Assembly: GCA_900757415.1 (NCBI GenBank)
Contig: CAAENU010000171.1
Location: forward strand, 1-6,936
Reading direction: 5' to 3'
Length of the DNA: 6,936 nt
Origin: an uncultured Oscillospiraceae bacterium
GTDB lineage: Bacteria > Bacillota > Clostridia > Oscillospirales > Oscillospiraceae
Shown: piece by piece, positions 1-6,398 of the stretch
Layout: each line of letters starts with the position of its first letter
Position numbering within the stretch: the first letter of the stretch is position 1
Notes under the pieces: generated by a model
Seen by the model: only the letters and a program-made list of their open reading frames with translations
What the model was told of the DNA's origin: nothing
Database searches by the model: none
Made by a program: the position numbers and the translations under genes

Positions 1-1
1 C

Positions 2-388
2 GCCTGCCGCGCTGCCTGCCCGCACCACCTGATCGTGGAGGTGCCCTACAAGCAGAAGGTGTTCGTCAACTGCTCCAACAAGGACAAGGGCCCCGCTGTT
101 ACCAAGGTCTGCGCCAACAGCTGCATCGCCTGCGGCATGTGCGAGCGCACCTGTAAGTTCGATGCCATCCATGTTGTGAACAACGTGGCCGTCATCGACT
201 ATACCAAGTGCAAGAACTGCACCATGTGCGCCAAGGCCTGCCCCCGCAACGCTATCGAACCCATCCCCACTCCCGAGGAGAAGGAGAAGTTCAAGGCTGC
301 GCAGAAGGCTGCCGCCGAGAAGAAGGCCGCTGCCGCCAAGGCCGCTGCCGAGGCGGAGGCTGCCAAGGAGGCTCCCAAGGCCGAGTGA
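2..388 (+). CDS. rnfB: Rnf complex ferredoxin subunit RnfB, 3' end only (partial)
   Basis: The reading frame is already open at base 2 and runs to TGA at 386-388, giving 128 visible residues; the N-terminal part lies outside the window. The visible part starts inside a ferredoxin site (C-x3-CP), then carries two more Cys clusters: C-x3-C-x2-C-x2-C-x3-C around bases 110-153 and C-x2-C-x2-C-x3-CP around 209-243. The stretch V-P-Y-K-Q-K-V followed by a Cys and a KDKG motif is typical of RnfB. One cluster ends T-C-K-F where the usual form is C-P-F. A Lys/Ala/Glu-rich tail of about 35 residues closes the protein, as in many clostridial RnfB. In the family, RnfB carries electrons through 4Fe-4S clusters from reduced ferredoxin into the membrane Rnf complex, which reduces NAD+ and pumps Na+ or H+. 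It is usually the last gene of rnfCDGEAB, and the terminator just downstream fits that. The GTG at base 35 is internal, not a start. Confidence 0.9.
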   Translation, partial: ACRAACPHHLIVEVPYKQKVFVNCSNKDKGPAVTKVCANSCIACGMCERTCKFDAIHVVNNVAVIDYTKCKNCTMCAKACPRNAIEPIPTPEEKEKFKAAQKAAAEKKAAAAKAAAEAEAAKEAPKAE

Positions 389-410
389 CCTGTTTTTTAC
401 GCAGCGCATC

Positions 411-447
411 AGAAAGGGTATGCATTTTCATGCATACCCTTTCTTTT
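411..447 (+). terminator. Intrinsic terminator of the rnf operon
   Basis: A perfect 14-bp inverted repeat (411-424 with 431-444), loop TTTTCA, is followed by a T-rich run ending at 447. It begins 22 bases after the rnfB stop codon. The stem has A-rich sequence on its 5' side and T-rich on its 3' side, so it could also work for transcripts from the other strand, but no minus-strand gene is seen here. Confidence 0.9.
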
Positions 448-689
448 ACGCAGCAGCCATAAGACCCGCCGTTTTCCCCCATAAGGAGACCTGTTCCTGC
501 GGCAAAATCCGCAACATTTCCGGCCAAAACAGGTTAACATAATGGCGGTGGAAAACTGTGTGGAAAATGTGCAAAACCCTGTTTGAACAGGATTTTGCGC
601 CCGGTTGCCACAAAATTATCTTTCACAAAAACTTTTACATTTTTGCCGCGAAATCACCGCACAGGCGGCGGGAAACGACCCGAAAACCC
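448..689. other. Spacer upstream of the topoisomerase genes, no gene seen
   Basis: No credible coding frame. Short motifs stand out. There is a 14-base palindrome at 578-591 (CCTGTT-TG-AACAGG), with further single copies of the half-site at 490-495 and, inverted, at 528-533. The octamer GTGGAAAA occurs at 548-555 and 560-567, and a third time at 700-707 inside the promoter spacer. These could be operator or protein-binding sites for the downstream promoter; this is inference only. Confidence 0.4.
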
Positions 690-718
690 TTGCGCCGCCG
701 TGGAAAATGCGTTACAAT
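690..718 (+). promoter_or_regulatory. Sigma-A-type promoter for the topoisomerase genes
   Basis: A -35 box TTGCGC (690-695) and a -10 box TACAAT (713-718) are separated by exactly 17 bases. Transcription would start near 725, leaving an untranslated leader of about 40 bases before the ATG at 765. One GTGGAAAA repeat (700-707) sits in the spacer. It is the best promoter match between the rnf terminator and the gene. Confidence 0.72.
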
Positions 719-755
719 ATACTGGGTTTATGCCCACTTGTAAGCTACAACCCTT

Positions 756-760
756 GGAGG
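756..760 (+). promoter_or_regulatory. Ribosome binding site with two possible start codons
   Basis: GGAGG lies 4 bases before ATG 765 and 10 bases before a second in-frame ATG at 771. Neither spacing is ideal (usual range about 5-9), so the protein may begin M-H-M-P-K-K or M-P-K-K. The difference is only two residues. Confidence 0.7.
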
Positions 761-764
761 TTTT

Positions 765-2771
765 ATGCATATGCCAAAAAAGAATGTATACAGTGACGAC
801 AGCATTACCAGCCTGAAGGGCGCGGATCGCGTCCGAAAGCGTCCCGGCGTCATTTTCGGCTCCGACGGACTGGAGGGCTGCGAGCATGCCGTGTTTGAAA
901 TCCTTTCCAATTCCATCGACGAGGCCCGCGAGGGCCACGGCAGTCTCATCACCGTCACCCGCTTTCAAGACAGGTCCGTGCAGGTGGAGGACATGGGCCG
1001 CGGCTGCCCCGTGGACTGGAACGAGAAGGAGGGACGCTACAACTGGGAGCTGGTGTTCTGCGAGCTGTACGCCGGCGGCAAGTACGACAACGAAAACAGC
1101 GAAAACTATGAGTTCTCGCTGGGTCTTAACGGCCTCGGTTCCTGTGCCACTCAGTATGCCTCGGCGTACATGGATGTCACCGTGTGGCGCGGCGGCAAGG
1201 AATACACCCTGCACTTTGAGAAGGGCGAGAACATCGGCGGCCTTCATGTGAAGGAGCTGACCGCCAACAAGAAGAAAACCGGCACCCGCATCCGCTGGCT
1301 GCCGGATCTGGATGTGTTTACCGATATCGCCGTACCGCTGGACTACTACCGGGATGCCATGAAGCGTCAGGCGGTGGTCAACGCCGGCGTTACCTTCCGC
1401 CTGCTGAACGAGACGGAGAGCGGCAAATTCGATACCGAGGAGTTTCTCTATCCCCGGGGCATTCAGGACTATATCGCCGAGCTGGCGGGGGACGACGCTC
1501 TCACCGAGCCGGTTTACTGGGAGGCCGAGCGCCGCGGCCGCGACCGGGCGGACAAGCCGGAGTATAAGGTAAAGCTCAGTGTGGCGCTGTGCTTTTCCAA
1601 CCGGGTGTCCGTTGTGGAGCACTACCATAACTCCAGCTTTCTCGAGCACGGCGGCAGCCCGGAAAAGGCCACTCGCCTTGCGCTGGTGGGCGCCATCGAT
1701 AAGTACCTGCGCGAGAACAACAAGTACCTGAAATCCGAGGCCAGGATCACCTATCCCGACGTGCAGGACTGTCTCATTCTGGTCAGCAACAACTTCTCCA
1801 CCCAGACCAGCTACGAAAACCAGACAAAAAAGGCCATCACCAACAAGTTCGTGCAGGACGCCATGGCGGAGTTCCTCCGCAGCCGGCTGGAGATCTATTT
1901 CATCGAGAATCACGACGCTGCCGAGAAGATCGCCGCACAGGTGCTGATCAACAAGCGCAGCCGCGAAACGGCGGAAAAGACCCGCATCAACCAGAAGAAA
2001 AAGCTCACCGAGAAGATCGACATCGCCAACCGCGTCCAGAAGTTTGTGGACTGCCGCACCAAGGATGTGGAACGTCGCGAGCTGTATATCGTGGAGGGCG
2101 ATTCCGCTCTGGGCGCCTGCAAGCAGTCCCGCGACGCGGAGTTTCAGGGCCTGATGCCCGTCCGGGGCAAGATCTTGAACTGCTTGAAGGCTGACTACCC
2201 TCGTATTTTCAAAAGCGACGTCATCACTGACCTGATGAAGGTGCTTGGCTGCGGCGTGGAGGTCTCCGGCAAGGCCGTCAAAGATCTGAACCAGTTCGAC
2301 CTGAATAACCTCCGCTGGAATAAAGTAGTCATCTGCACCGATGGCGACGTGGACGGCTTCCAGATCCGCACCCTGATCCTGACCATGCTCTACCGCCTCT
2401 GTCCCACCCTGATCCGGGAGGGCAAGGTCTACATCGCCGAAACGCCCCTTTTCGAGATCACCTGCAAGGAAAAGGGCGGCGAGAAGACATGGTTTGCCTA
2501 CTCCCAGCGGGAGAAAGCCGACATTCTCAAGGAACTGTCCGGCAAAAAGGTGAACATCCAGCGCTCCAAGGGTCTCGGCGAGAATGATCCCGAGATGATG
2601 TGGCTGACCACCATGAACCCGGCTACCCGCCGTCTCATCAAGGTGCTGCCCGACGATGTGGAAGAGACCGCCCGCGTTTTTGACCTGCTGCTGGGCGACA
2701 ACCTCTCCGGCCGCAAGGCGTATATCGCCGAAAACGGCCATAAATATATGGACATGATCGATGTGAGCTGA
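765..2771 (+). CDS. parE: Type IIA DNA topoisomerase ATPase/TOPRIM subunit (ParE/GyrB family), ParE-like
   Basis: 668 residues, close to the usual 630-655 of ParE and GyrB. Domains in order: GHKL ATPase (about 20-220), transducer (about 240-400), TOPRIM (about 440-560) and a C-terminal tail. ATP-site residues are all in place: E45 and N49 in the first box, D76-x-G78-R79-G80 in the second, K106 in G-G-K, the G-L-N-G-L-G lid at 120-125, G173-T174, and Q353/K355 in Q-T-K. The TOPRIM metal site has E444-G-D-S and D526-G-D528-V-D530-G. The K-G-L-G-E motif is at 602-606. The family binds and hydrolyses ATP to drive strand passage and supplies the Mg2+ site for DNA cleavage with the A subunit. Several normally near-invariant positions differ: lid His to Asn, E-G-D-S-A-L-G for E-G-D-S-A-G-G, D-V-D-G-F-Q for D-V-D-G-A-H, Q-R-S-K-G for Q-R-Y-K-G. 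It is thus a divergent paralogue; a separate gyrB is expected elsewhere. ParE rather than GyrB is inferred from its partner downstream, which lacks a GyrA box. Confidence 0.85.
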   Translation: MHMPKKNVYSDDSITSLKGADRVRKRPGVIFGSDGLEGCEHAVFEILSNSIDEAREGHGSLITVTRFQDRSVQVEDMGRGCPVDWNEKEGRYNWELVFCELYAGGKYDNENSENYEFSLGLNGLGSCATQYASAYMDVTVWRGGKEYTLHFEKGENIGGLHVKELTANKKKTGTRIRWLPDLDVFTDIAVPLDYYRDAMKRQAVVNAGVTFRLLNETESGKFDTEEFLYPRGIQDYIAELAGDDALTEPVYWEAERRGRDRADKPEYKVKLSVALCFSNRVSVVEHYHNSSFLEHGGSPEKATRLALVGAIDKYLRENNKYLKSEARITYPDVQDCLILVSNNFSTQTSYENQTKKAITNKFVQDAMAEFLRSRLEIYFIENHDAAEKIAAQVLINKRSRETAEKTRINQKKKLTEKIDIANRVQKFVDCRTKDVERRELYIVEGDSALGACKQSRDAEFQGLMPVRGKILNCLKADYPRIFKSDVITDLMKVLGCGVEVSGKAVKDLNQFDLNNLRWNKVVICTDGDVDGFQIRTLILTMLYRLCPTLIREGKVYIAETPLFEITCKEKGGEKTWFAYSQREKADILKELSGKKVNIQRSKGLGENDPEMMWLTTMNPATRRLIKVLPDDVEETARVFDLLLGDNLSGRKAYIAENGHKYMDMIDVS

Positions 2772-2945
2772 GAAAGGCTTGTCGGGGCGTTAAGAACACA
2801 TGCCGACGGCATGTTTTCAGTCCCGCTCGCGGCGGCTATGCCGCCGCAGCATCTATCAAATTTTGAAGGAACCATCCTGTACGCCTGCGCCGCTGCGCCT
2901 TGTCCTGACGCAAGATCCGTCGCCATTCGGCGCGGTGCCGTATCC
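2772..2945. other. First half of the parE-parC spacer: hairpins, no gene
   Basis: No credible coding frame. Two perfect hairpins are seen: a 7-bp stem at 2798-2804/2808-2814 with loop GAC, followed by four T (a weak terminator-like structure 27 bases after the parE stop), and a GC-rich 8-bp stem at 2829-2836/2840-2847 with loop TAT and no T run. No promoter matching both boxes was found in the 389-base gap, so parC probably depends on read-through from the parE promoter; this is inference. Confidence 0.5.
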
Positions 2946-3050
2946 GCCATTGCGAGGAGGACGCAAGTCCGACGCGGCAATCCATCTTCCTTCTGTGCGG
3001 AAGCATACGGATTCCCACGCCAGCGACATCGGTCACTGGCTCGGAATGAC
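2946..3050. repeat. Degenerate palindromic MITE-like repeat between parE and parC
   Basis: The ends are inverted copies of each other: 2946-2956 (GCCATTGCGAG) against the complement of 3040-3050 (GTCATTCCGAG), 9 of 11 matching. Further in, 2971-2983 matches the complement of 3009-3021 at 10 of 13 positions, around a central unpaired stretch of about 25 bases. The layout CATTGCGAG...CGGCAATCC...GGATTnCCACG...CTCGnAATGAC resembles a type of short dispersed palindrome I know from intergenic DNA of several bacterial groups. No transposase frame lies inside it. Copies elsewhere in the genome cannot be seen from one window. A clear target-site duplication is not visible. Confidence 0.6.
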
Positions 3051-3144
3051 GCGGAGGAATGCCACACCGTGCCCTACGCGCAAAAAGCAAATCCCGCATC
3101 CCCTTTGGCAATGAGATCGTCAGATTTCATGCCAGTAAATAAGA

Positions 3145-3149
3145 AAGGA
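3145..3149 (+). promoter_or_regulatory. Ribosome binding site of parC inside a small inverted repeat
   Basis: AAGGA (3145-3149) is 11 bases before ATG 3161, a long spacing. AGGAA (3146-3150) is complementary to TTCCT (3156-3160), which touches the start codon, so a weak 5-bp stem could mask the site. An in-frame stop TAA at 3140-3142 excludes any start further upstream. Confidence 0.6.
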
Positions 3150-3160
3150 ACCTGTTTCCT

Positions 3161-5401
3161 ATGGCAAAGAAAAATCAACCCGAGCACACCGTTCACCGCC
3201 CGGCGGATCCCAATGTGATGGGACTGCGGGGCGCTGTGGTGGATCAGCCCATCACCGCCACGCTGGACGAAAACTATATGCCCTACGCCATGAGCGTCAT
3301 CGTCTCCCGCGCCATCCCGGAGATCGACGGCTTCAAGCCCGCCCACCGCAAGCTTCTGTACACCATGTACAAGATGGGCCTGCTTACCGGCAGCCGCACC
3401 AAGTCCGCCAACATCGTGGGCCAGACCATGCGCCTGAATCCCCATGGCGATCAGGCTATCTATGAGACCATGGTGCGCCTGGCCAAGGGCAACGAGGCCC
3501 TGCTGCACCCCTTTGTGGACAGCAAAGGCAACTTCGGCAAGGTCTATTCCCGGGACATGGCCTACGCCGCCAGCCGCTATACCGAGGCAAAGCTCTCCCC
3601 CATCTGCGCCGAGCTGTTCCGGGATCTTGACTGCGACGCCGTGGATTTTGTGGACAACTATGACAGCACCACCAAGGAGCCGGTGCTGCTGCCCACCACC
3701 TTTCCCAATGTGCTGGTGAGCGCCAATCAGGGCATTGCCGTGGGCATGGCCTCTCAGATCTGCGGCTTCAATCTGGGCGAGGTGTGCGATACCACCATCG
3801 CCTATCTGAAAAACCCGGATCACGACATCACCTCTACCCTGCTGGCGCCGGACTTCCCCACCGGCGGCCAGATCCTGTGTGATGCCGACGAGCTGCGGGA
3901 GATCTATCGCACCGGCCGGGGCGGCGTAAAGGTTCGCGCACGCTGGCGCTATGACAAAAAGGAGAACCTTATCGAGGTCTATGAGATCCCCTACTCCACC
4001 TCCATCGAGGCCATTCTGGACAAGGTGGCGGAGCTGGTCAAGGCCGGTAAGGTGAAGGAAATCAACGACATGCGGGACGAGAGCGACCTGAGCGGCCTGA
4101 AGCTGGCTATCGATCTCAAGCGCGGCGTGGATCCCGATAAGCTGATGACCAAGCTCTACCGCCTGACACCCCTGCAGGACACCGTCAGCTGCAATTTCAA
4201 CATCCTTATCGGCGGCCAACCCCGGGTGCTGGGTGTGGGCGGCATTCTGGAGGAGTGGACGGCGTGGCGCACCGAGTGCGTCAAGCGCCGGGTGTACTTC
4301 ATTCTGAAAAAGAAGCAGGACAAGCTCCACCTTCTGCAGGGCCTGAAGCGCATCCTGCTGGATATTGACCGGGCCATCCGCGTCATCCGCGAAACCGAGG
4401 AAGAGGCGGAGGTGGTCCCCAACCTGATGATCGCCTTCGGCATCGATCAGGTGCAGGCGGAGTTTGTGGCGGAGATCAAGCTGCGCAATATCAATAAGGA
4501 GTATATTCTCAAGCGGGTAGCGGAAACGGAATCCCTCACCGAGGAGATCGCCGATCTGGAGGACACGCTGGCAAAGCCGCAGCGCATCCGCCGCATCATC
4601 ATCGATGAGCTGACGGAGGTGCGGAAGAAGTATGCCATCCCCCGCCACACCGAGATCATCTACGGCCACGAGCTGCCCGAGGAGCCGGAGGAAGAGCCGG
4701 CAGACAATTCCTCTGTGCACCTCTTTCTCAGCCGCGAGGGGTATTTCAAGAAGATCACGCCCCAGTCCCTGCGCATGTCCGGCGAGCAGAAGTATAAGGA
4801 GGGCGATGGACCCAGCCAGTATTTCGAGGCCACCAATGCCGACGAGCTGCTGTTCTTTACCGACCGCCAGCAGGTCTATAAGACCCGCGCCTGCGATTTT
4901 GGCGAGACAAAGGCTTCGGCTCTGGGCGATTATCTGGGCGCCAAGCTGGGCATGGACGAAGGCGAAAATGTGATCTATCTGGCGCTCTCCGGAGATTACA
5001 GCGGCTTCATGCTGTTCTTCTTTGAAAACGGCAAGGCTGCCAAGGTGCCCATGAGCGCGTATGCCACCACCTCCAACCGCCGCCGCCTTACCGGCGCGTA
5101 CAGCGACAAGGCGCCCCTGGCCGCCATACTGGCGCTCCGGGAGGATACGGAGTTGGCCCTCTACACCAATGAACCCCGGTGCCTCCTGATGCATACCGCC
5201 TCCCTGACGCCCAAGACCACCCGTACCACACAGGGCGTGGCGGTCATGACCATCAAACCAAAGTATCATCTGGAGCGGGTGGTGCCCGCCGCTGAAACCG
5301 GTATCGCCAACCCCGCCCGGTACCGTACCCGCACCCTGCCTGCTGCCGGCGCGCTTTTGAAGAGCGAGGACAGCGACGACAAGCAGATCACGCTGCTGTA
5401 G
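3161..5401 (+). CDS. parC: Type IIA DNA topoisomerase DNA-cleaving subunit (ParC/GyrA family), ParC-like
   Basis: 746 residues. The N-terminal winged-helix breakage-reunion region carries the active tyrosine Y140 in S-R-Y-T-E, with the neighbouring R139. In the family this tyrosine forms the transient 5'-phosphotyrosyl bond to DNA. The motif N-P-H-G-D-Q-A-I-Y-E (residues 93-102) is the quinolone-determining helix. The position equal to E. coli GyrA Ser83 is Q98 and that of Asp87 is E102. A tower follows, then a long charged coiled-coil region (about 360-480), an acidic linker E-E-P-E-E-E-P (507-513), and a C-terminal beta-pinwheel-like domain from about 519. Where gyrases have the GyrA box (Q-R-R-G-G-K-G), this protein has G-E-Q-K-Y-K-E-G-D-G-P (541-551), so DNA wrapping of the gyrase kind is unlikely. 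It would pair with the upstream ParE-like subunit to decatenate or relax DNA. It is annotated in some genomes as GyrA; the absent box favours ParC. The preceding spacer holds a repeat, so coupling to parE is looser than usual. Confidence 0.87.
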   Translation: MAKKNQPEHTVHRPADPNVMGLRGAVVDQPITATLDENYMPYAMSVIVSRAIPEIDGFKPAHRKLLYTMYKMGLLTGSRTKSANIVGQTMRLNPHGDQAIYETMVRLAKGNEALLHPFVDSKGNFGKVYSRDMAYAASRYTEAKLSPICAELFRDLDCDAVDFVDNYDSTTKEPVLLPTTFPNVLVSANQGIAVGMASQICGFNLGEVCDTTIAYLKNPDHDITSTLLAPDFPTGGQILCDADELREIYRTGRGGVKVRARWRYDKKENLIEVYEIPYSTSIEAILDKVAELVKAGKVKEINDMRDESDLSGLKLAIDLKRGVDPDKLMTKLYRLTPLQDTVSCNFNILIGGQPRVLGVGGILEEWTAWRTECVKRRVYFILKKKQDKLHLLQGLKRILLDIDRAIRVIRETEEEAEVVPNLMIAFGIDQVQAEFVAEIKLRNINKEYILKRVAETESLTEEIADLEDTLAKPQRIRRIIIDELTEVRKKYAIPRHTEIIYGHELPEEPEEEPADNSSVHLFLSREGYFKKITPQSLRMSGEQKYKEGDGPSQYFEATNADELLFFTDRQQVYKTRACDFGETKASALGDYLGAKLGMDEGENVIYLALSGDYSGFMLFFFENGKAAKVPMSAYATTSNRRRLTGAYSDKAPLAAILALREDTELALYTNEPRCLLMHTASLTPKTTRTTQGVAVMTIKPKYHLERVVPAAETGIANPARYRTRTLPAAGALLKSEDSDDKQITLL

Positions 5402-5406
5402 CCGTC

Positions 5407-5565
5407 AGGCCGGACAGCGTTGTCTGCCTACACCAAAAGCCGCACAGAGCTCGCGGCTCGGACACCGCGAAAATTCAAAGTATTTTGCCGCGACATGCGC
5501 GTGGCAAAATACTTCTCGGCCCGGCGAGTGCCAAAGGCGCGCAGCGGGCCGCAAACCCTTTGGCA
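5407..5565. repeat. Cluster of four hairpins between parC and the lipoprotein gene
   Basis: Four inverted repeats follow each other. (1) 5407-5429 can form nine pairs (one a G-T wobble) with one bulge and loop GCGT. (2) 5451-5456/5465-5470 is a perfect 6-bp stem. (3) 5478-5489/5503-5514 is a perfect 12-bp stem (AAGTATTTTGCC with GGCAAAATACTT), extendable inward by three pairs if a G-T wobble is allowed. (4) 5529-5537/5557-5565 is a perfect 9-bp stem (TGCCAAAGG with CCTTTGGCA) ending five bases before the next ribosome binding site. None has a following T run, so none is a standard terminator. They may be parts of a dispersed repeat or mRNA structures controlling the downstream gene. Confidence 0.6.
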
Positions 5566-5569
5566 GAAA

Positions 5570-5575
5570 AGGAGG
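5570..5575 (+). promoter_or_regulatory. Strong ribosome binding site fixing the lipoprotein start
   Basis: AGGAGG lies 8 bases before ATG 5584. It decides for this start over the in-frame ATG at 5485, which would add 33 residues ahead of the signal peptide and has no such site. Confidence 0.85.
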
Positions 5576-5583
5576 AACCGACC

Positions 5584-6231
5584 ATGAAGAGAAGAATCAT
5601 TGCTTTTATGCTGGCGCTGGCCATAGCGGCAGCGCTGCCGGGTTGTTCCTTTCTGGAGCGGGGGTATGGCAGCGTAGAGCCCCACAGCTCCTCCTATTAT
5701 GAGAGCGAGGCCGGGGATGTGCTCCGGGCCGAGAACTATCAGGATCTGGTCAATGACCTGCTGGTGCTTATTGGCGACCACGCCGCGGGGGGTACCATCT
5801 GGCTCTATCCCGGCAAGGAGACGCTGGACGCCGAACAGGCGCTGGAGCAGGCCTGTCAGGAGGTGCAGCGGGAAACGCCCATGGGTTCCTATGCCGTGGA
5901 GTATATGACCTATACGGTGGCGGAGGATAACCGCAGCTACAGCGAGATCACGCTCTCCATCGGCTACCGCTGCACCGAGGCCCAGCTGCAGGCAATCGTC
6001 CATGCCACCAGCGTTTCCGCGCTGCACGCCCTGCTGACCGCCGCCGCGGACAACGGCGCAGCGGAGCTGGTGGTGCAGCTGGGATATTTTCAGGATCAGG
6101 CGCAGGAGGTGCGTGACATCGTTGCGCAGGTGGAGCAGGAGGAAAACGGCGATGGGGCCTCCTCATGGCAGGTTGAATTTTATCCAAATGAAACATCCGC
6201 GGGGATTATCGAGATTCAGATGAAAAATTGA
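5584..6231 (+). CDS. Putative secreted lipoprotein of unknown function
   Basis: 215 residues. The N-terminus is a clear lipoprotein signal peptide: K-R-R, a hydrophobic stretch (residues 5-18) and the lipobox L-P-G-C with Cys21 as the expected lipidated residue, so the mature protein should be anchored to the outer face of the cytoplasmic membrane. A Ser/Tyr/Glu-rich linker (about 24-45) leads to a soluble domain of mixed alpha/beta character without further membrane segments or cysteines typical of an enzyme site, apart from one Cys in G-Y-R-C-T. I do not recognise a named domain and saw no catalytic motif. The gene follows parC by 182 bases with no promoter seen, so co-transcription is possible but not shown. 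Its stop is 10 bases before the tRNA promoter. Function is unknown; a link to the topoisomerase is not supported by sequence. Confidence 0.85.
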   Translation: MKRRIIAFMLALAIAAALPGCSFLERGYGSVEPHSSSYYESEAGDVLRAENYQDLVNDLLVLIGDHAAGGTIWLYPGKETLDAEQALEQACQEVQRETPMGSYAVEYMTYTVAEDNRSYSEITLSIGYRCTEAQLQAIVHATSVSALHALLTAAADNGAAELVVQLGYFQDQAQEVRDIVAQVEQEENGDGASSWQVEFYPNETSAGIIEIQMKN

Positions 6232-6241
6232 GAAAGCAGGG

Positions 6242-6270
6242 TTGACAAACGCCGGATGATAGGATATAAT
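6242..6270 (+). promoter_or_regulatory. Perfect consensus sigma-A promoter of the tRNA-Gly gene
   Basis: TTGACA (6242-6247), a 17-base spacer and TATAAT (6265-6270) match the housekeeping consensus at all twelve positions. The tRNA begins 14 bases after the -10 box, so the primary transcript has only a very short leader to be trimmed by RNase P. Confidence 0.95.
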
Positions 6271-6283
6271 CAATCTTGCGTTT

Positions 6284-6359
6284 GCGGGCGTAGCTCATCT
6301 GGTAGAGCGCGACCTTGCCAAGGTCGAGGTAGCGAGTTCGAGCCTCGTCGCCCGCTCCA
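6284..6359 (+). tRNA. tRNA-Gly, anticodon GCC
   Basis: A complete 76-base cloverleaf. The acceptor stem GCGGGCG (6284-6290) pairs perfectly with 6349-6355. The D stem is GCTC/GAGC (6293-6296/6305-6308) with GG in the loop. The anticodon stem CGACC/GGTCG (6310-6314/6322-6326) encloses loop TTGCCAA with anticodon GCC at 6317-6319. The variable loop has five bases, and the T arm GCGAG/CTCGT (6332-6336/6344-6348) has loop TTCGAGC. The discriminator base is T6356, as expected for bacterial glycine tRNA, and CCA (6357-6359) is encoded in the gene. It reads GGC and GGT codons. It is a single-gene unit with its own promoter and terminator. Its last 29 bases plus two downstream bases recur exactly at 6514-6544. 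Confidence 0.97.
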
Positions 6360-6361
6360 AA
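6331..6361 (+). repeat. Direct repeat, copy 1 (inside the tRNA 3' end)
   Basis: The 31 bases from the end of the variable loop through the T arm, acceptor 3' strand and CCA plus two A are repeated without mismatch at 6514-6544, 183 bases downstream. This is the part of a tRNA gene most often used as an attachment site by tyrosine-recombinase elements. Confidence 0.9.
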
Positions 6362-6363
6362 AT

Positions 6364-6398
6364 AAGAAACACCATCCTTTTGGATGGTGTTTCTTTTT
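6364..6398 (+). terminator. Intrinsic terminator of the tRNA-Gly gene
   Basis: A perfect 14-bp stem (6364-6377 with 6382-6395), loop TTTT, is followed by T to 6398. It starts four bases after the encoded CCA, an ideal arrangement for a monocistronic tRNA. Confidence 0.93.

Noticed and set aside
448..764. Replication origin because of DnaA-box-like words
   Set aside because: Only one near match to a DnaA box plus two weaker ones, no dnaA or dnaN gene and no clear AT-rich unwinding region.
654..2741. Open minus-strand frame of 695 codons opposite the ParE-like gene
   Set aside because: It is the mirror of a GC-rich gene with strong third-position bias. It has no ribosome binding site or recognisable domain, and the plus strand carries all ParE motifs in order.
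2800..3218. Plus- and minus-strand frames of about 90-190 codons across the parE-parC gap
   Set aside because: They run through hairpins and the palindromic repeat, overlap real genes in other frames, and have the Arg/Ser-rich look typical of translated repeats.
3074..5269. Open minus-strand frame of 731 codons opposite the ParC-like gene
   Set aside because: Same antisense effect of codon bias; low-complexity Leu/Gly/Ala-rich product without motifs, while the plus strand encodes a full ParC/GyrA-type protein.
5485..5583. Upstream ATG that would lengthen the lipoprotein by 33 residues
   Set aside because: It lies inside a 12-bp inverted repeat, lacks a ribosome binding site and would bury the signal peptide; AGGAGG at 5570-5575 supports ATG 5584.
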